Assembly (NCBI GenBank): GCA_034638255.1
Contig: JAWPGT010000071.1
Coordinates: forward strand, 1-64,000
Length of the DNA: 64,000 nucleotides
Direction of reading: 5' to 3'
DNA from: Coprinus comatus
Lineage: Eukaryota > Basidiomycota > Agaricomycetes > Agaricales > Agaricaceae
Part shown: one piece after another, positions 45,185-56,253 of the stretch
How the letters are laid out: each line of letters starts with the position of its first letter
Position numbering within the stretch: the first letter of the stretch is position 1
Notes under the pieces: model-generated
What the model saw: only the letters and a program-made list of their open reading frames with translations
What the model was told of the DNA's origin: nothing
Databases searched by the model: none
Program-made: the position numbers and the translations under genes

Positions 45185-47552
45185 CTACTCGATATTCTTG
45201 ATGTACGGGATGAGAAGACTCCACGTTGAAGTCAGCGTTGTACTAGGGTTGAGTACATCAAGAGCATATACATAGATATAACACCTATTCTCAAGTCCCA
45301 GCAACATCACACGTCTATCAGGTGAAGATTTGATCTGTCTCCTCAACCGATTCAAAAAAACTCCCATTTTGTCCAAATTGAGGTACTCAATGGCACCTTG
45401 CATCATAACATATCTATTATACCATTCCCGGTTCTCGTCTGTCTCATGCAAGGTAGGGTCATCGTTACCCTCTTCCCCAAAGCCAAAACGATCATCAAAG
45501 GTGAAGTTCATTACGAATTCCATTCTTTGCACGAGAACGGAAGTTGGTCTTGACATGTCAATCTGATCCATGTTGATTGAACCGAGAGTAGTCTTCTGGT
45601 AGATACTAGAGTCCTGTCCTTCCAACAGGAGTAACTTGAATGTAAACTATTTGTCAAAAGGGACTGCGGAAATCTTAAAAGATACTCACCAGAACTCTGA
45701 AATTATGTAGCATAGCGAGTATGTATCCTGAAGGCTTTGCATTAGAGTTAAGGTATTCACCGGAGCCGACAAAATCGAAGGCCCGAGTAAATTCTTTGAG
45801 GGTTGAGAAAAGGGGGTGTTTGGGACTAAGCGATCGACAGCACCAATGCATAAGATGATTGTGCAAATGCATTAACAATACCACTTTGAACCCAGCCTGA
45901 GCCTTTACATTGAGTGCACGGGACATATCTGATGTCAACTGGATGTTAGCAATATTTGCAACTCCATCTTTTTCGGCCAAGACGTAGTAGGGCAGTCTAA
46001 GATCAGTATTGAGCTCAAAAAGTAAGATATCACCAACTTACCACTGCCTATTGCTCTTTGTAGGGTTTGATTGATAATCAACATTCTATCCTCTGCTGCA
46101 TCTTGTTCAGAGCCTATGTGGTATTTTCCGGAGCGAGATTTATCCACAAGGAAGTCTGAGAAGGACTGGTGGTGGAAGTAGAATTGTTCTGGAAAATCCT
46201 GGAAATTGATTTGAAGAATCGGCCCCGACAATTTATGAAGGCTACTGTGTCCCTGGCGGGTTGTAAGCCCAAGAAAGTCAAGTAGATACACAGGTCTGTT
46301 CAAGAGCATTGAATCATCCAACATGGCTGGGTAGATGATAAACCGTAGAACCCTCATGGTGGTAGGTAATATACCCTTTGGAATAGTGGACATGATTAAA
46401 GAATAGAGTGCATCCAGATTTGCGAACGGATTCTCCTTCAGTGGGTTATCCTTTCTATAGCCGATGGCATCAACAACTTCATTTAATAACGACACCGGGT
46501 CCTGGAACTCGTAATCTTTGATGAACTCGATGACCGTGGCGGCGAAAGCATAGAGACCGTCAGAGGCGCATACTATATCAAGAAATTGACTCTCGCTGGG
46601 CCACTGTTCATTCATTGGCATCGCAAAGGGGAAGTCAATTCGAATTTGGTCGAACTCGGATCGTAGGTAAATTTCAATCTCTTCCCAAGCATCATCTGAG
46701 TTGATTGGGACTTCTTTTCTTTCATGAACCGCCGAGATGTCTTTTCGCGCGAACATGGCTTCCAGGTGAGACTCGGGGCGACTGCTCACCAGCCATAATA
46801 GCGGGGCCTTTGGGTTGTCAACAATGAACGACGCAATGAGCCGAACAAGTTCACATTGTTCTCGCTCGCTCTTGCATTCATCCAATCCGTCGATTATGAT
46901 TATGAATGGCTGTGAGTCGGGTCCCGAATGTAACTTAAGGTTAACAAATGGCTTTACGATGAAATGATGGAATTGGGTTTGTATAGCACGTTCAGGAAGT
47001 TTGGGATCGCGAACCAATTCCGACAACAGGTACTTTTTGTAGGGCGGGTTACATGTGCACAGCTGGTAGGCGATTGTCGTGAAGAGTTGGTGATAATTGT
47101 TACGTTTTCCGGTAGGATCGGTTTTCCAGAAGAAAAATGAAGCTCCAGTGATAGGGTTCTCTCGTGACTCCAAAAATAGGGACTCGGCGACCGTTTGCAT
47201 TATGGCGGACTTTCCAACACCCGCTGGGCCTTTTAACCAGACGAATGGTTTTGCTTCAGCCTCCTGGGAGCGTGCCCATTCCATTAGATTTTTTCTAAGG
47301 GCAACACGAGTCTCAGGATGACATCGAGGGGGTGGATCACGTTCGGATGAATCATGAATAGCCCCAAGTACAGTATGATCCAGGAGATGTTTAACTACCC
47401 TATATTAATTTCATTCCGCGTCAAAATGTTTATAACTCACTGGACCCTGAGTCATCTACATCAATGTGATGATGAGCATTAGAGACCAAGATCGGGTTGT
47501 GTAGAACAAAATCATGCGCCTGGGGAAAAAAAGACTTGTGTTCGCTGGACAT
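45185..47552 (-). CDS. NACHT-domain NTPase (fungal NLR-like), two frame breaks
   Basis: STAND-type NTPases with NACHT domains act in fungal non-self recognition and cell death. The P-loop is VWLKGPAGVGKSAIMQ, followed by SFFFWKTDP, the Walker B region FIIIIDGLDECKSEREQ, the sensor LLWLVSSRPESHLE, and HHQSFSDFLVD, as in Agaricomycete members. Exons are 47552-47441, 47399-46042, 45996-45690 and 45647-45185. The N-terminal exon carries AHDFVLHNPILVSNAHHHID. A T-rich acceptor (ccccag, near 47531) means the start could instead be an exon near 47630. Two joins are off by one base: G run at 47399 and A5 near 45978. The 45-base intron 46041-45997 has no stop and reads through in frame. No WD40, ankyrin or TPR repeats follow; the C-terminal 250 residues are unknown. 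Confidence 0.85.
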
Positions 47553-48208
47553 AGAATCTAGAAAGAGGATTCATATTGCAACCTTGAGTATCGGGTGCTG
47601 AAATATTGCGAGCGCCGACATGTTTGTCTACCTTGATCATAGTACATATGTGAACTATCATTTGGCGATGGGTGTCGGTGGAACGCCGTTGAAGGACCTT
47701 AGATATCTTTGTTGAATGCAGCTCATTAACAAGAGTTTAGTATTTTACCTGGACCTGAAAGAGACATGACGCTGGATTCTGAAAGGATGGTACAGCAGTC
47801 TGAGTGGGAATAAGAGTTAGACCTATGTAGTCAGATGGGGATGATCTGACTGATCCTTCTGAATCGAGACTGGATAGGGATTGTTGCGGCTGTGCATAGT
47901 TACCACAGCCCAAGTAGCCAGTAGAAGCACAATTGCGCCTTGTAGAAAAAAAAGTGGGTATTAGAGAACACAGGACTAATTGATATCGGACGATGCACCA
48001 AACGAATTTTGAATTTCTTACTACTCGGGTATTTCCGCGAACGGACTCCCCGGGCCGGGATGCATTTTTGAATTTCTTCATTCGGACTACGGGATGTAAT
48101 CAGGGTTCGGAAGGTTATATATATCCTGCTTAATGAAATGTTCTCAGCTACTTGCTAGTTCAATATATGGATAGAAGTAGTAATATAACTACGCATATTG
48201 CGATTCCC
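47553..48208. other. Upstream region of the NACHT gene
   Basis: May hold a first exon (MSALAIFQHPILK, near 47630-47592) ending at a gttgca donor; otherwise no gene seen. Confidence 0.4.
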
Positions 48209-48211
48209 TAA

Positions 48212-49397
48212 TCATGGCTTTTGTTGAGGCTGATTTTGGTGTGATTGAGCAAGGATCCTCTCCAATGTACGACGATCGAATAGTCCATGCTCCAAATATT
48301 CTTCTTTCGACCACCTCGGATCACATGTAGCATCCATTTCCTCTAAAAGCTTCTCAATCATTTTAACCACTTCCCCCGGTTTCGATTTATGTGAATGCAT
48401 CAAATCAAACACCGCCCACTTCTTAGTAACAATAGCTTGTTCCTTTTCATTCCACCTAGGTTCACCTTCTTTCTTCAAAGGCGATCCAAGCTTCTTAATT
48501 TCCATTATTCTTTTTCTCTCCTTCTCCGCAGTTCCTAAAGGTTTCGGTAAATAAAAATCTCTAGTCAACTGTATCTTCTTCCTCTCCAACTCCAACGGCG
48601 GTAAATCTACATCTCTCAATTCAACATCTCTCTTTTTCTGTCTAATATTTTTCAACTGAAACCCAACTCTCGGCAAATCTGAAAATGTTTCACCAATCTT
48701 AACCGTCAAATCTACAAACACCCCACATCTCGCCATAGAATAAATCCTTTGTTCCAATCTAGGCCACCTCTTGACTGTTTCTTCCATATATAAGAAAAGA
48801 TCACATTGTTCTTCAGTACTGAATCCTGTAAAGCGATGAAAATCTTCTCTTGTAGGTCCCCATTGTAGACGATGATGGTTTTCATAGACCCTGCATACAT
48901 AAAGGAACACAGCGCAATAAGTGTGATAAACCATCCAATTATCCTTAGCTACGAATGCTGGATAGTCGTGACATTCTGCGGCGATTTTCACTGGTCATAA
49001 TGAAAGGACGGAAGGATTTAAAATTTGTAAGAGAGGATACCAAAGCATAGAACTTACTAAACACTGAATGGGCAAAAAACCGCAAGACGAAGTATACAGT
49101 GTAATGAAACATGGGTGTGAGGTGTTGCCAGCGTAACGCAAGTCTGTTCAGGAATTTTTCCAGGTCCTTATGATCATTGGCACCGGTCTCATAACGAGGG
49201 TAGTCCGTGATGAGGTCTCCCACAGCGAGGATGCGAGCAGTGAGCATGGGGAGTGACCATTTGCGATAATAACTGATACCATGAAACGGTCTGGGACCAT
49301 CAGATGATAGAAGAGGGTGTGGCAAGTCGTCTACCGCTGCAGCTCTGTGTGCGTAATAAAGCGTATGCGTAGTCGGTTGTGGCATAGGCGCAGCCAT
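48212..49397 (-). CDS. Protein of unknown function
   Basis: Exon 1 (49397 to about 49066, MAAPMPQPTTHTLYYAHRAA, with AVGDLITDYPRYETGANDH and HYTVYFVLRFFAHSV) joins by a 70-base intron ending gaccag (near 48992) to exon 2 (to 48212), making M-KIAAECHDYPAFVAKDNW. The middle has WGPTREDFHRFTGFSTEEQC and a regular basic/acidic helical stretch (PPLELERKKIQLTRDFYLPK), and the end is Gln/Pro-rich. No break. I do not recognise the family. The GDLITDYPRYETG stretch suggests a conserved fold, but nothing more can be claimed. Confidence 0.65.
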
Positions 49398-49635
49398 GAT
49401 GACGGTTTGGTCTCAGGTGACGGAGAGGAGCTTGTTGCATCTTCGTTTCATACATGGCTGCTGTTTCAGTCAGCCACAAATAATTGTGTTGCGGGCATAG
49501 ATGCAGTAACTTTCGAGAACTCATCATATTGTGCGTTTCCATCATACACAAATGATATTTACTGGTGAGCTGGGGGGGAGTGTGTTATTACAAAACCATA
49601 CTATCGCAATCGTCTAGAAGGAGAAAGAAAAGTCT

Positions 49636-51010
49636 CTAACCATCACTTAGAATGTCCATTACACATAGGTCCAGGTGCTCTCTTCCTACATCCCCGGTTC
49701 CCCCAAACGCAAACAGTTTTCTGACAGAATCATACACGGCTAGATGCGGAGCAGGTTGTATTGAGTTGATAATTTGCTTGTGTATAAGCCCTGTTACTGG
49801 GGAGAATATGTATGTTGAATCCCTAATAAATCGTAGTGTACATTCAGAAAACATGAAAATACTCGTAAGAAAGACACTTACACTTCCCATTCGCTCATGC
49901 TTCCGCTGACCCTAGCATTACCACTGACCACGAACCTCACAAGTAACCTCTTCTCCCTTACCCGCTTCTTAGACTGCCCATGTTCTCTTTTTTCGTCACT
50001 TACTCCTCCATTCCCACCTCCACTACCGGAGGATAACGAAGGGGGAACGTCCAACGCAACCTTGACAAGCGTTACAGTCATATCCGAATACAGCGCATTC
50101 ATCGTATGCCTCATGAACGATGCCGAGGCCAAATACCAAGGTAATCCTATAATTCAGCAACTTCATGAGTACATTGCTAGGTTTTAAAGTACATCGATAA
50201 ATAAAATGCACCTTCAATATGTAGTACCCTAGGAAAGGGGGCTGGCAATTCCACAGGAGGCATATATTCCAATTTAACTTTCGAAGAATATACATATTCA
50301 AAATCACCATTCTCATGCGAATGTTCATGTGTATGATCCTTCAAAAAAGTCCGTCAAACTTGCACCAGGTAATAAGGAACCTGCAGATGTTTTTCCACTA
50401 CTACTTTGTGAACCAAGTATAGGGGCACCAGTGGATTTATCAACGTGTGTCACCAATCCAATTTTGAAGAAGTCCGGAAGTGTTTCTTGTAACACAAACG
50501 TCGCTCTTCCTGTCACAGTTCAATATAATAATTAAAAGTCTAATAAGAAGTCTACACACCAGTCCTAATTTCCCATTCTGAATCCGAAATTTCCTCTTCT
50601 TGCTTCACATTCTTATTTGGTCCATTCCCACCGTTCGTATTCGGACTTGAACTTGACGATATTGTATCTGGTGGTCTACTACTTCTCAGCCCCAAAGCGA
50701 GATCAACTTTTCCATGAGCTTCTGAAATAAAAGTGTTATCCAAAGTAGAGGATATCCAAGTTCCATTCTGCAGCTCCTTTGCCGTATGTGACGACGTCAT
50801 AGTCATGACTTGAGCCGAATACATTATGTGAGACGATGACACAGCACGTCGTAATACATTTCTTGATAGATATGACTTGTGGAATGCATTGCGCGTAAGC
50901 ATTCCTTGAGTACAGTCAAGGCGACGACGAGAAAGAGGGGGACGATAGTACAAATGTGAGTAGCCCTTGGGCTTACGCGCGTGCCGAGAAATGTTCGTGA
51001 TGGCCATCAA
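49636..51010 (-). CDS. Conserved fungal protein, probably mitochondrial, one frame break
   Basis: Exon 1 begins near 51010 with a basic N-terminus (ITNISRHARKPKGYSHLYYR) consistent with mitochondrial import, and ends in a disordered Ser/acidic stretch. Later exons carry LPDFFKIGLVTHVDKSTGA, FEYVYSSKVKLEYMPPVELP, LPWYLASASFMRHTMNALYS and YIFSPVTGLIHKQIINSIQP with APHLAVYDSVRK near the C-terminus. I know the last motif (SPxTGLI..H.V.SI.PAPH) from unnamed basidiomycete proteins that I believe have an NTF2-like fold. Near 50345 the frame shifts at T6 after SLTDF; one T less gives DFLKDHTHEHSHENG. The stop is at 49636. It starts 103 bases after the methyltransferase ends, same strand. Confidence 0.7.
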
Positions 51011-51112
51011 CTACTTGTTTGTCTCAAACAAACAATGATTTAAATTAGGTAATTTATGTTCTCCTATTGAACTTGCAACACTGATATACATGTCAAACTC
51101 TCGAATTAAGGA

Positions 51113-54100
51113 TTAAGGATTAAACATCCGTCCTACAGTTTATTAGAACGAATGTGATATGATGGCAGAGATAAACGTACCAGTACAATTCTTAGCACCA
51201 CATTTACAACTGGCATGAACAGGTTTGATTTTTCCACCTTGTCCATCTTCCTGTTCGTCATCTTCGTCGTCGTCATCATCTTGTTGACCCCTATAATTGA
51301 AACATATCTCCTCATAAGGTTCAATATCTCGTATAGCATATATCACCAAGAAAGGTTTCTCTAAATCCGGTTCATTGATATAACATGCATTTAATCCTGC
51401 ATTTGGATCACATGAATGATTCTGTGAATTTCTGTTAGCAAGTTTTTTCTTTTTTGAGGATGTTTTTATTTTTCACTGACAAGAAAGCGTGTGAACTAGA
51501 GGGTGGAGGGTACATAATATCAGTAAATTTAGTAGCAAGGGAGATACAAAAGAGACTTGCATTTCCAGCATGAAATGCATCCACCGTGTATTTTATATGC
51601 CACGAGGGATCATCATCTTGATCTTGCATATCAGAAGTAACTGTATCATGTCCATTTTTCCTAAGATACCAGAAATCAATATCAAAAAGATATGTTCTTC
51701 CAATCTTGTCATAATAGCTAAAATGAATTTGGTATCAATATCAATATCTTATCTTTTATTCTTGTGTTGAAAGACTGCTCACGTTCCACGTCTTTCACCT
51801 TCAGAATCCAGTAGAAGTTCCCCAGCATACGTTCCAATGAACGTTCCACTCGGGATTTTTCGTGAACCATTAAAAACACCTATTATAACACATTAACATT
51901 CTCAATTTCTAGTTACCCACACAGCACTCACCCCATCCTTTATTAGAAGTTTTCTTCAAATTAATCTGCACTTTTCTTCCATTTTGGACAACCTAACAAC
52001 ACACAAATCAAAGTAACAAAAGTCAGCACTAGCCAAATAAATACATAAAAATGCCAAAAAAAAATACCCACCCGATTTCTGCAATCGTCATCACAAGAAC
52101 ACATATCATTACACTCAAAAACCGGATACTCCATCCACTTCATTCTCCCATACTTATCATAAGCAAATCCATCGTTTTGATAACCAGGTAAATATCTTCC
52201 CTGTTTCCTAACACAAACACAATTCTGATTCTTCGGATCACATTTCCCTACACAACCACAACCTTTCAAATTCTTATAATCCGGTACCGGAACACCCTCC
52301 CCATACCACATTTTATTTGAATAATTAAATTCAAATAAAGGTGTAGGTTCAGTATCAACATCGTTGATAATTTCAATATCAGGTGCTCCAGGTTCATCAT
52401 CCACTATACTTTCAAGAACGTAAGCTTTGAAAATATCTCGAATCCCTCTATCACTTCTTGTATGTGCCGATAATCGATTAATCCCATCAGGTAACATAGT
52501 AGGCATATCCTTAGCAAGATAACACTTAAAATCAAAGTTCTTCAGATCCTTTTTATGATTTTCCCAAGTAAGAGCTTTGAATCCCCCATAAACGAGTGGA
52601 CCAATTCCACTTCCAGCACTATCTGGTATATCAGGACTAGCACTTGAATCTGGTGGTAATTCAATCATATCTTCATCGCCAGTAGGTTGTTCTGTTTCTG
52701 AACCTGGAGAACGAATGCGGAGGCGAGAACGTAGATTACGTCTTGATTTTTTCTCTAACCTTCGCATACTGATGTCATCGTCCAAATCCATTTCTTCATC
52801 GGCAGATGTAAATGGTGGTTCGTCAGTAGTAGTGGGAGGTGGTGAAGGAGAAGACCTTGTCGACCTTGTAATCTTGGTTATCGCTGAGGGCCCAGGAGCG
52901 GGTACCAATGGAACAGAGCGAGGACGTGGTATATGATCCAAGGGTGATGTTCCAACAGCTGTGGCCTCAGTCGTTTTGCTGGGTCTAAGAAGAGTTGGAG
53001 TTGGAGTTGGTATTGGTGATTGAATTATGGGTATAGTTGGAGGTTCCTGTCGCAAAGCTTGGGGAAGCTGCTGCGGAAACTCCGCATTCGATTGGGAAGG
53101 TGCTTGAATAGGCGAAGAAGTTACTAAAATCTTTCCTGGTGCGAGTAAATGTGTTGGGTAGAGTGGGACCTCGGCCACCGTCTTAGGCCCCTGACGTGTA
53201 GTTGGTTGTAGGGGTCTGTTAATCACTTGCTGAGACGCTGGCGGTTTAATACTAGACTGTGGTAGTGATTTGTTGGCTGACGGTGGCTTGATGGATGATG
53301 GTGATTTGCTGGTTGATTGTGGCCTACTGGTTGATGGGGGCCATTTAAGATTTGGTTGTATGGTTGATTGTGGCTTGCTGGTGGTTGATGGTTTGCTGGT
53401 TGATGATGGTTTACCGGTGCTGGTCGATGGTAGCTTTTCATGTGGGGTATCAACCGTCGGTCGCGTCGGTATCTTGAATATTTGATATAACTTCTTGACC
53501 TGTTCTAATCCTATTTATTAATACACTCATCATTTTCTTTCATGCATAACATATTCACATACCATGACCTTCATCAGAATCATCATCAATTGTAAGATCA
53601 ATAATATCAGCCTCAATAGCCTTCGTCTTGGCAGCTAATGTCTTTGAATCAGATTCGGTTTTAGATTTTTGGTATTTGTTATTCATAGCATTGATCAAAT
53701 TCATAGAACCTCCAATCGATTTTCTTGCACTGGGCTTTGGCTTCACTTTAACCTTGAACTGTATATACGGTTCCCATCAATTAAAAAAAATCCCAAAAAA
53801 AAAACTTAATAAAACAAAACTTACCACTTGCAACTTCGAACTTGATGGCTTTTCAGAAGGTGAACTAGAAGATTTCAACTTTCTAGGTTTTATCTGAGCA
53901 GGAGCAGAAGGTGGAATAACGGTTTCTTTCACTCCTCCATCTTCTTCATCTGTAAGATCAATCACAATAACCTCATTTTGTTTAAAAGTAGTTGTGGTCT
54001 GTTCCTTCTCAATCATTGGAACCGGTTTTGGAACTGGTTTTGGGACCAATTTCTGTTTTGATAAAGAGGGCGGATTCGGCTGTGAAACGCGGTTGACGTG

Positions 54101-55994
54101 TGGCGCAGACGTCGGTGTAGGTTCTAACGCTGGCTTTTGTTGCTTCGGTTGCATCGAATCGTCTAAAAGCAAGATGTTAAGATTAAAATGTGCGCATAAA
54201 AACGCCACCGGTAGTTTCTGATGAACGATAAATCTTACCCTGCATTTCTTTATCCTTGTCCTCATCCTCGTCCTCATCCTCGTCTTCGTCTTCATTCAGT
54301 TTCCGAATATACTCGTCCATTCTCGGAGGGTTCCTATATGAGGATTTCCTCGCAACCATAGGAGCTCTCCGTGGTTTTGCAGAAGTCGATACAATTGGCA
54401 ACGGTTCTACATTCAGTTAAACGTTTAATTTTCTTCCATTCTCTTAAATGACAACCCTTACTCACCTTTCATATCGATATCATTATCATTATCCTTATCC
54501 TTATCCTTATCCTTATCCATATTCATCTCCATTCTGCTAGATACAGGCGCAGATGATGCACTCCCACTCCCACTGTCATTCTTACTGCTTGTAGCATCAG
54601 ATCCACTATTAGACGATAATTTACCTATAAACAAAAAATCAGATGTCATTCAATTGTCATCTATCAAGCAGTTCGGTGATATCCTTACGATCGAAAACAA
54701 GTTGCTTTGGATACATTAAAAACATTCCTGACGATTTACGTGCGGTTTGTCGTACACGCGTACCTGTACCCATTTTATTAGATCCTTTGTCATTTGACCA
54801 ATATAAACAAACATTCGAAACTCACTTTCTTTCGGTCGTGCTGTAGGCAAAATAGTGGGTTCACCGAATAAAGGCCTCAAAGAACCAGATCCAGTTGCCG
54901 TAGTTGGAGCCGCAGCCGCAGCCGTGGTTATAATCGGGTTCGGTTTCCTCATCAGAGGATGCACAGCAATAGGAACACCAGAAGCGTTCCCATCACTCAT
55001 ATCACCGTAGTATTCTGGAGTTGTAGGTTTTATTTTCACTTTCTCCTTCCCTTTCCCTTTATCACGAACAACTTCTGCTTCTCTAATCCTCACTTTCACT
55101 TTCTCCTTCTCTTTCAATACCCTCTTCTCCTTCTCTGAGGGCTTGTCCTTGTCCATCGGTTTCGGTATATTCCGCGATAGCGAGTATATGTCATTAAGGG
55201 CCGCAGCCAATGCAGATGGTCCCGTTTTAACAGGTGTATTGAGCCATGAATCCAAAGTCTTCGAAGAATTTCCATTTGACGATGGCTTTCCCAATACCAA
55301 ATCCCTAGATGGCCTTCTACCACTACCACTAGCCACTCCCACAGTTCCACTAGAGCCAACATTTGGTTGCGCAACGCTCCTTGAAGCCGAAGGTCTCCTC
55401 GGTGGACCGATTTTCGTAATTTCTTTCTTAGAAGATATACTCCTTTGTTCAAGAAATGCAGTATATCGGGGAAATACTCCGCTAAAGGGTCTTGGCTTCG
55501 CCGCGCCTCCCGATGATGAACCTTCTCCTACATCCGTGGACACTCTAGGTTTTGCTTTAACGATAGGACGTCCACTAGTATCCAAACCCAGTGTGGACGT
55601 GCTTGGCGCGTTCGTTGCTAAAGTAGACATCGATATCACGCTCTGTTTTTGGATGACTGTTTAGATGGTAAAAATGCCACACCTTTTCGTCTTAGTTCCT
55701 CGATACCAGCAATACTATGTCTTGGTCTTTTGGGCGCTGAGCCAGACTGTTCTTCAACATCACCTTTCCTCTTCTTTATCTTCATAGGGATTGCGCGAGG
55801 TTTCTGGGGAAGACTTGCAGGTTCATCATCTGAGGGATCAGGTTCTTCTATGGGGCCGATCAGCATTCCTGATGGGACACTGGCATTGTGTGTGACAAAA
55901 AGATATGCTAAAAATAGGATACCAAGGGATAACTCTGGCCCACACAACTGTCCAGCAGTTCATCAAGACTCAAGAGGCCCATACTCAACTCCCA
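51113..55994 (-). CDS. SUV39/Clr4-type histone H3K9 methyltransferase with long disordered N-terminus
   Basis: The catalytic part has a full pre-SET Cys cluster (GCGCVGKCDPKNQNCVCVRK, then ECNDMCSCDDDCRNR), SET motifs (GWGVFNGSRKIPSGTFIGTY, YLFDIDFW, NHSCDPNA, YEEICFNY) and post-SET (CKCGAKNCTG), ending MFNP at 51113. This is the H3K9 class that builds heterochromatin and silences repeats. The roughly 1,000-residue N-terminus is low complexity, with two SUMO-interaction-like motifs (ADIIDLTIDDDSDEG, near 53590; VIVIDLTDEEDGG, near 53950), Asp/Glu/Lys repeats near 54260 and 54500, and Pro/Ser/Gln repeats near 53250-53450. No chromodomain seen. Needs one more A near 55645 (SSK-K-QSVISMS). The junction inside the SET motif (near 51560) is uncertain. 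The first exon (MGLLSLDELLDSC, 55994) is a guess; 55866 is the alternative start. Confidence 0.88.
54259..54296 (-). repeat. In-frame Glu/Asp codon repeat in the methyltransferase
   Basis: Repeated cctcat/cctcgt hexamers encode an alternating Glu-Asp run; unlikely to be a separate element. Confidence 0.8.
54490..54520 (-). repeat. In-frame Lys/Asp hexamer repeat in the methyltransferase
   Basis: About five copies of ttatcc (plus strand) encode DKDKDKDK. In-frame hexamers can vary in number without breaking the frame. Confidence 0.85.
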
Positions 55995-56253
55995 AGACCA
56001 CATTAGAAGAAGAATAAACTCATTCCTCACCTAATGGAGTCCAACCTGGCAATGGTGTAGCATGTTTCTCGGGCTGCCAACTGGACATCTACCCCACAGA
56101 ATCTGTTTGTTGTTGGGTATAAGGAAGAAAGGACAAGAGGTCTCTCCCAACACATGGCTTGATATCTGGTATCTGCATGGGAATTACATAATCTAGTTCT
56201 CCCCTAGTTTAGGGTAGGGTTATAATCTATCCATAATCCTAGAGACTATCTGA
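55995..56253. other. Gap between E2 and methyltransferase genes
   Basis: About 260 bases hold the 3' end of the E2 gene and the promoter of the methyltransferase. No clear element seen. Confidence 0.5.

Noticed and set aside
47737..48081. 114-codon minus ORF upstream of the NACHT gene
   Set aside because: Composition is random and there is no family resemblance.
53270..53485. Gly/Leu/Asp repeat ORF on plus
   Set aside because: Antisense of the Pro/Ser/His/Gln repeats of the methyltransferase N-terminus.
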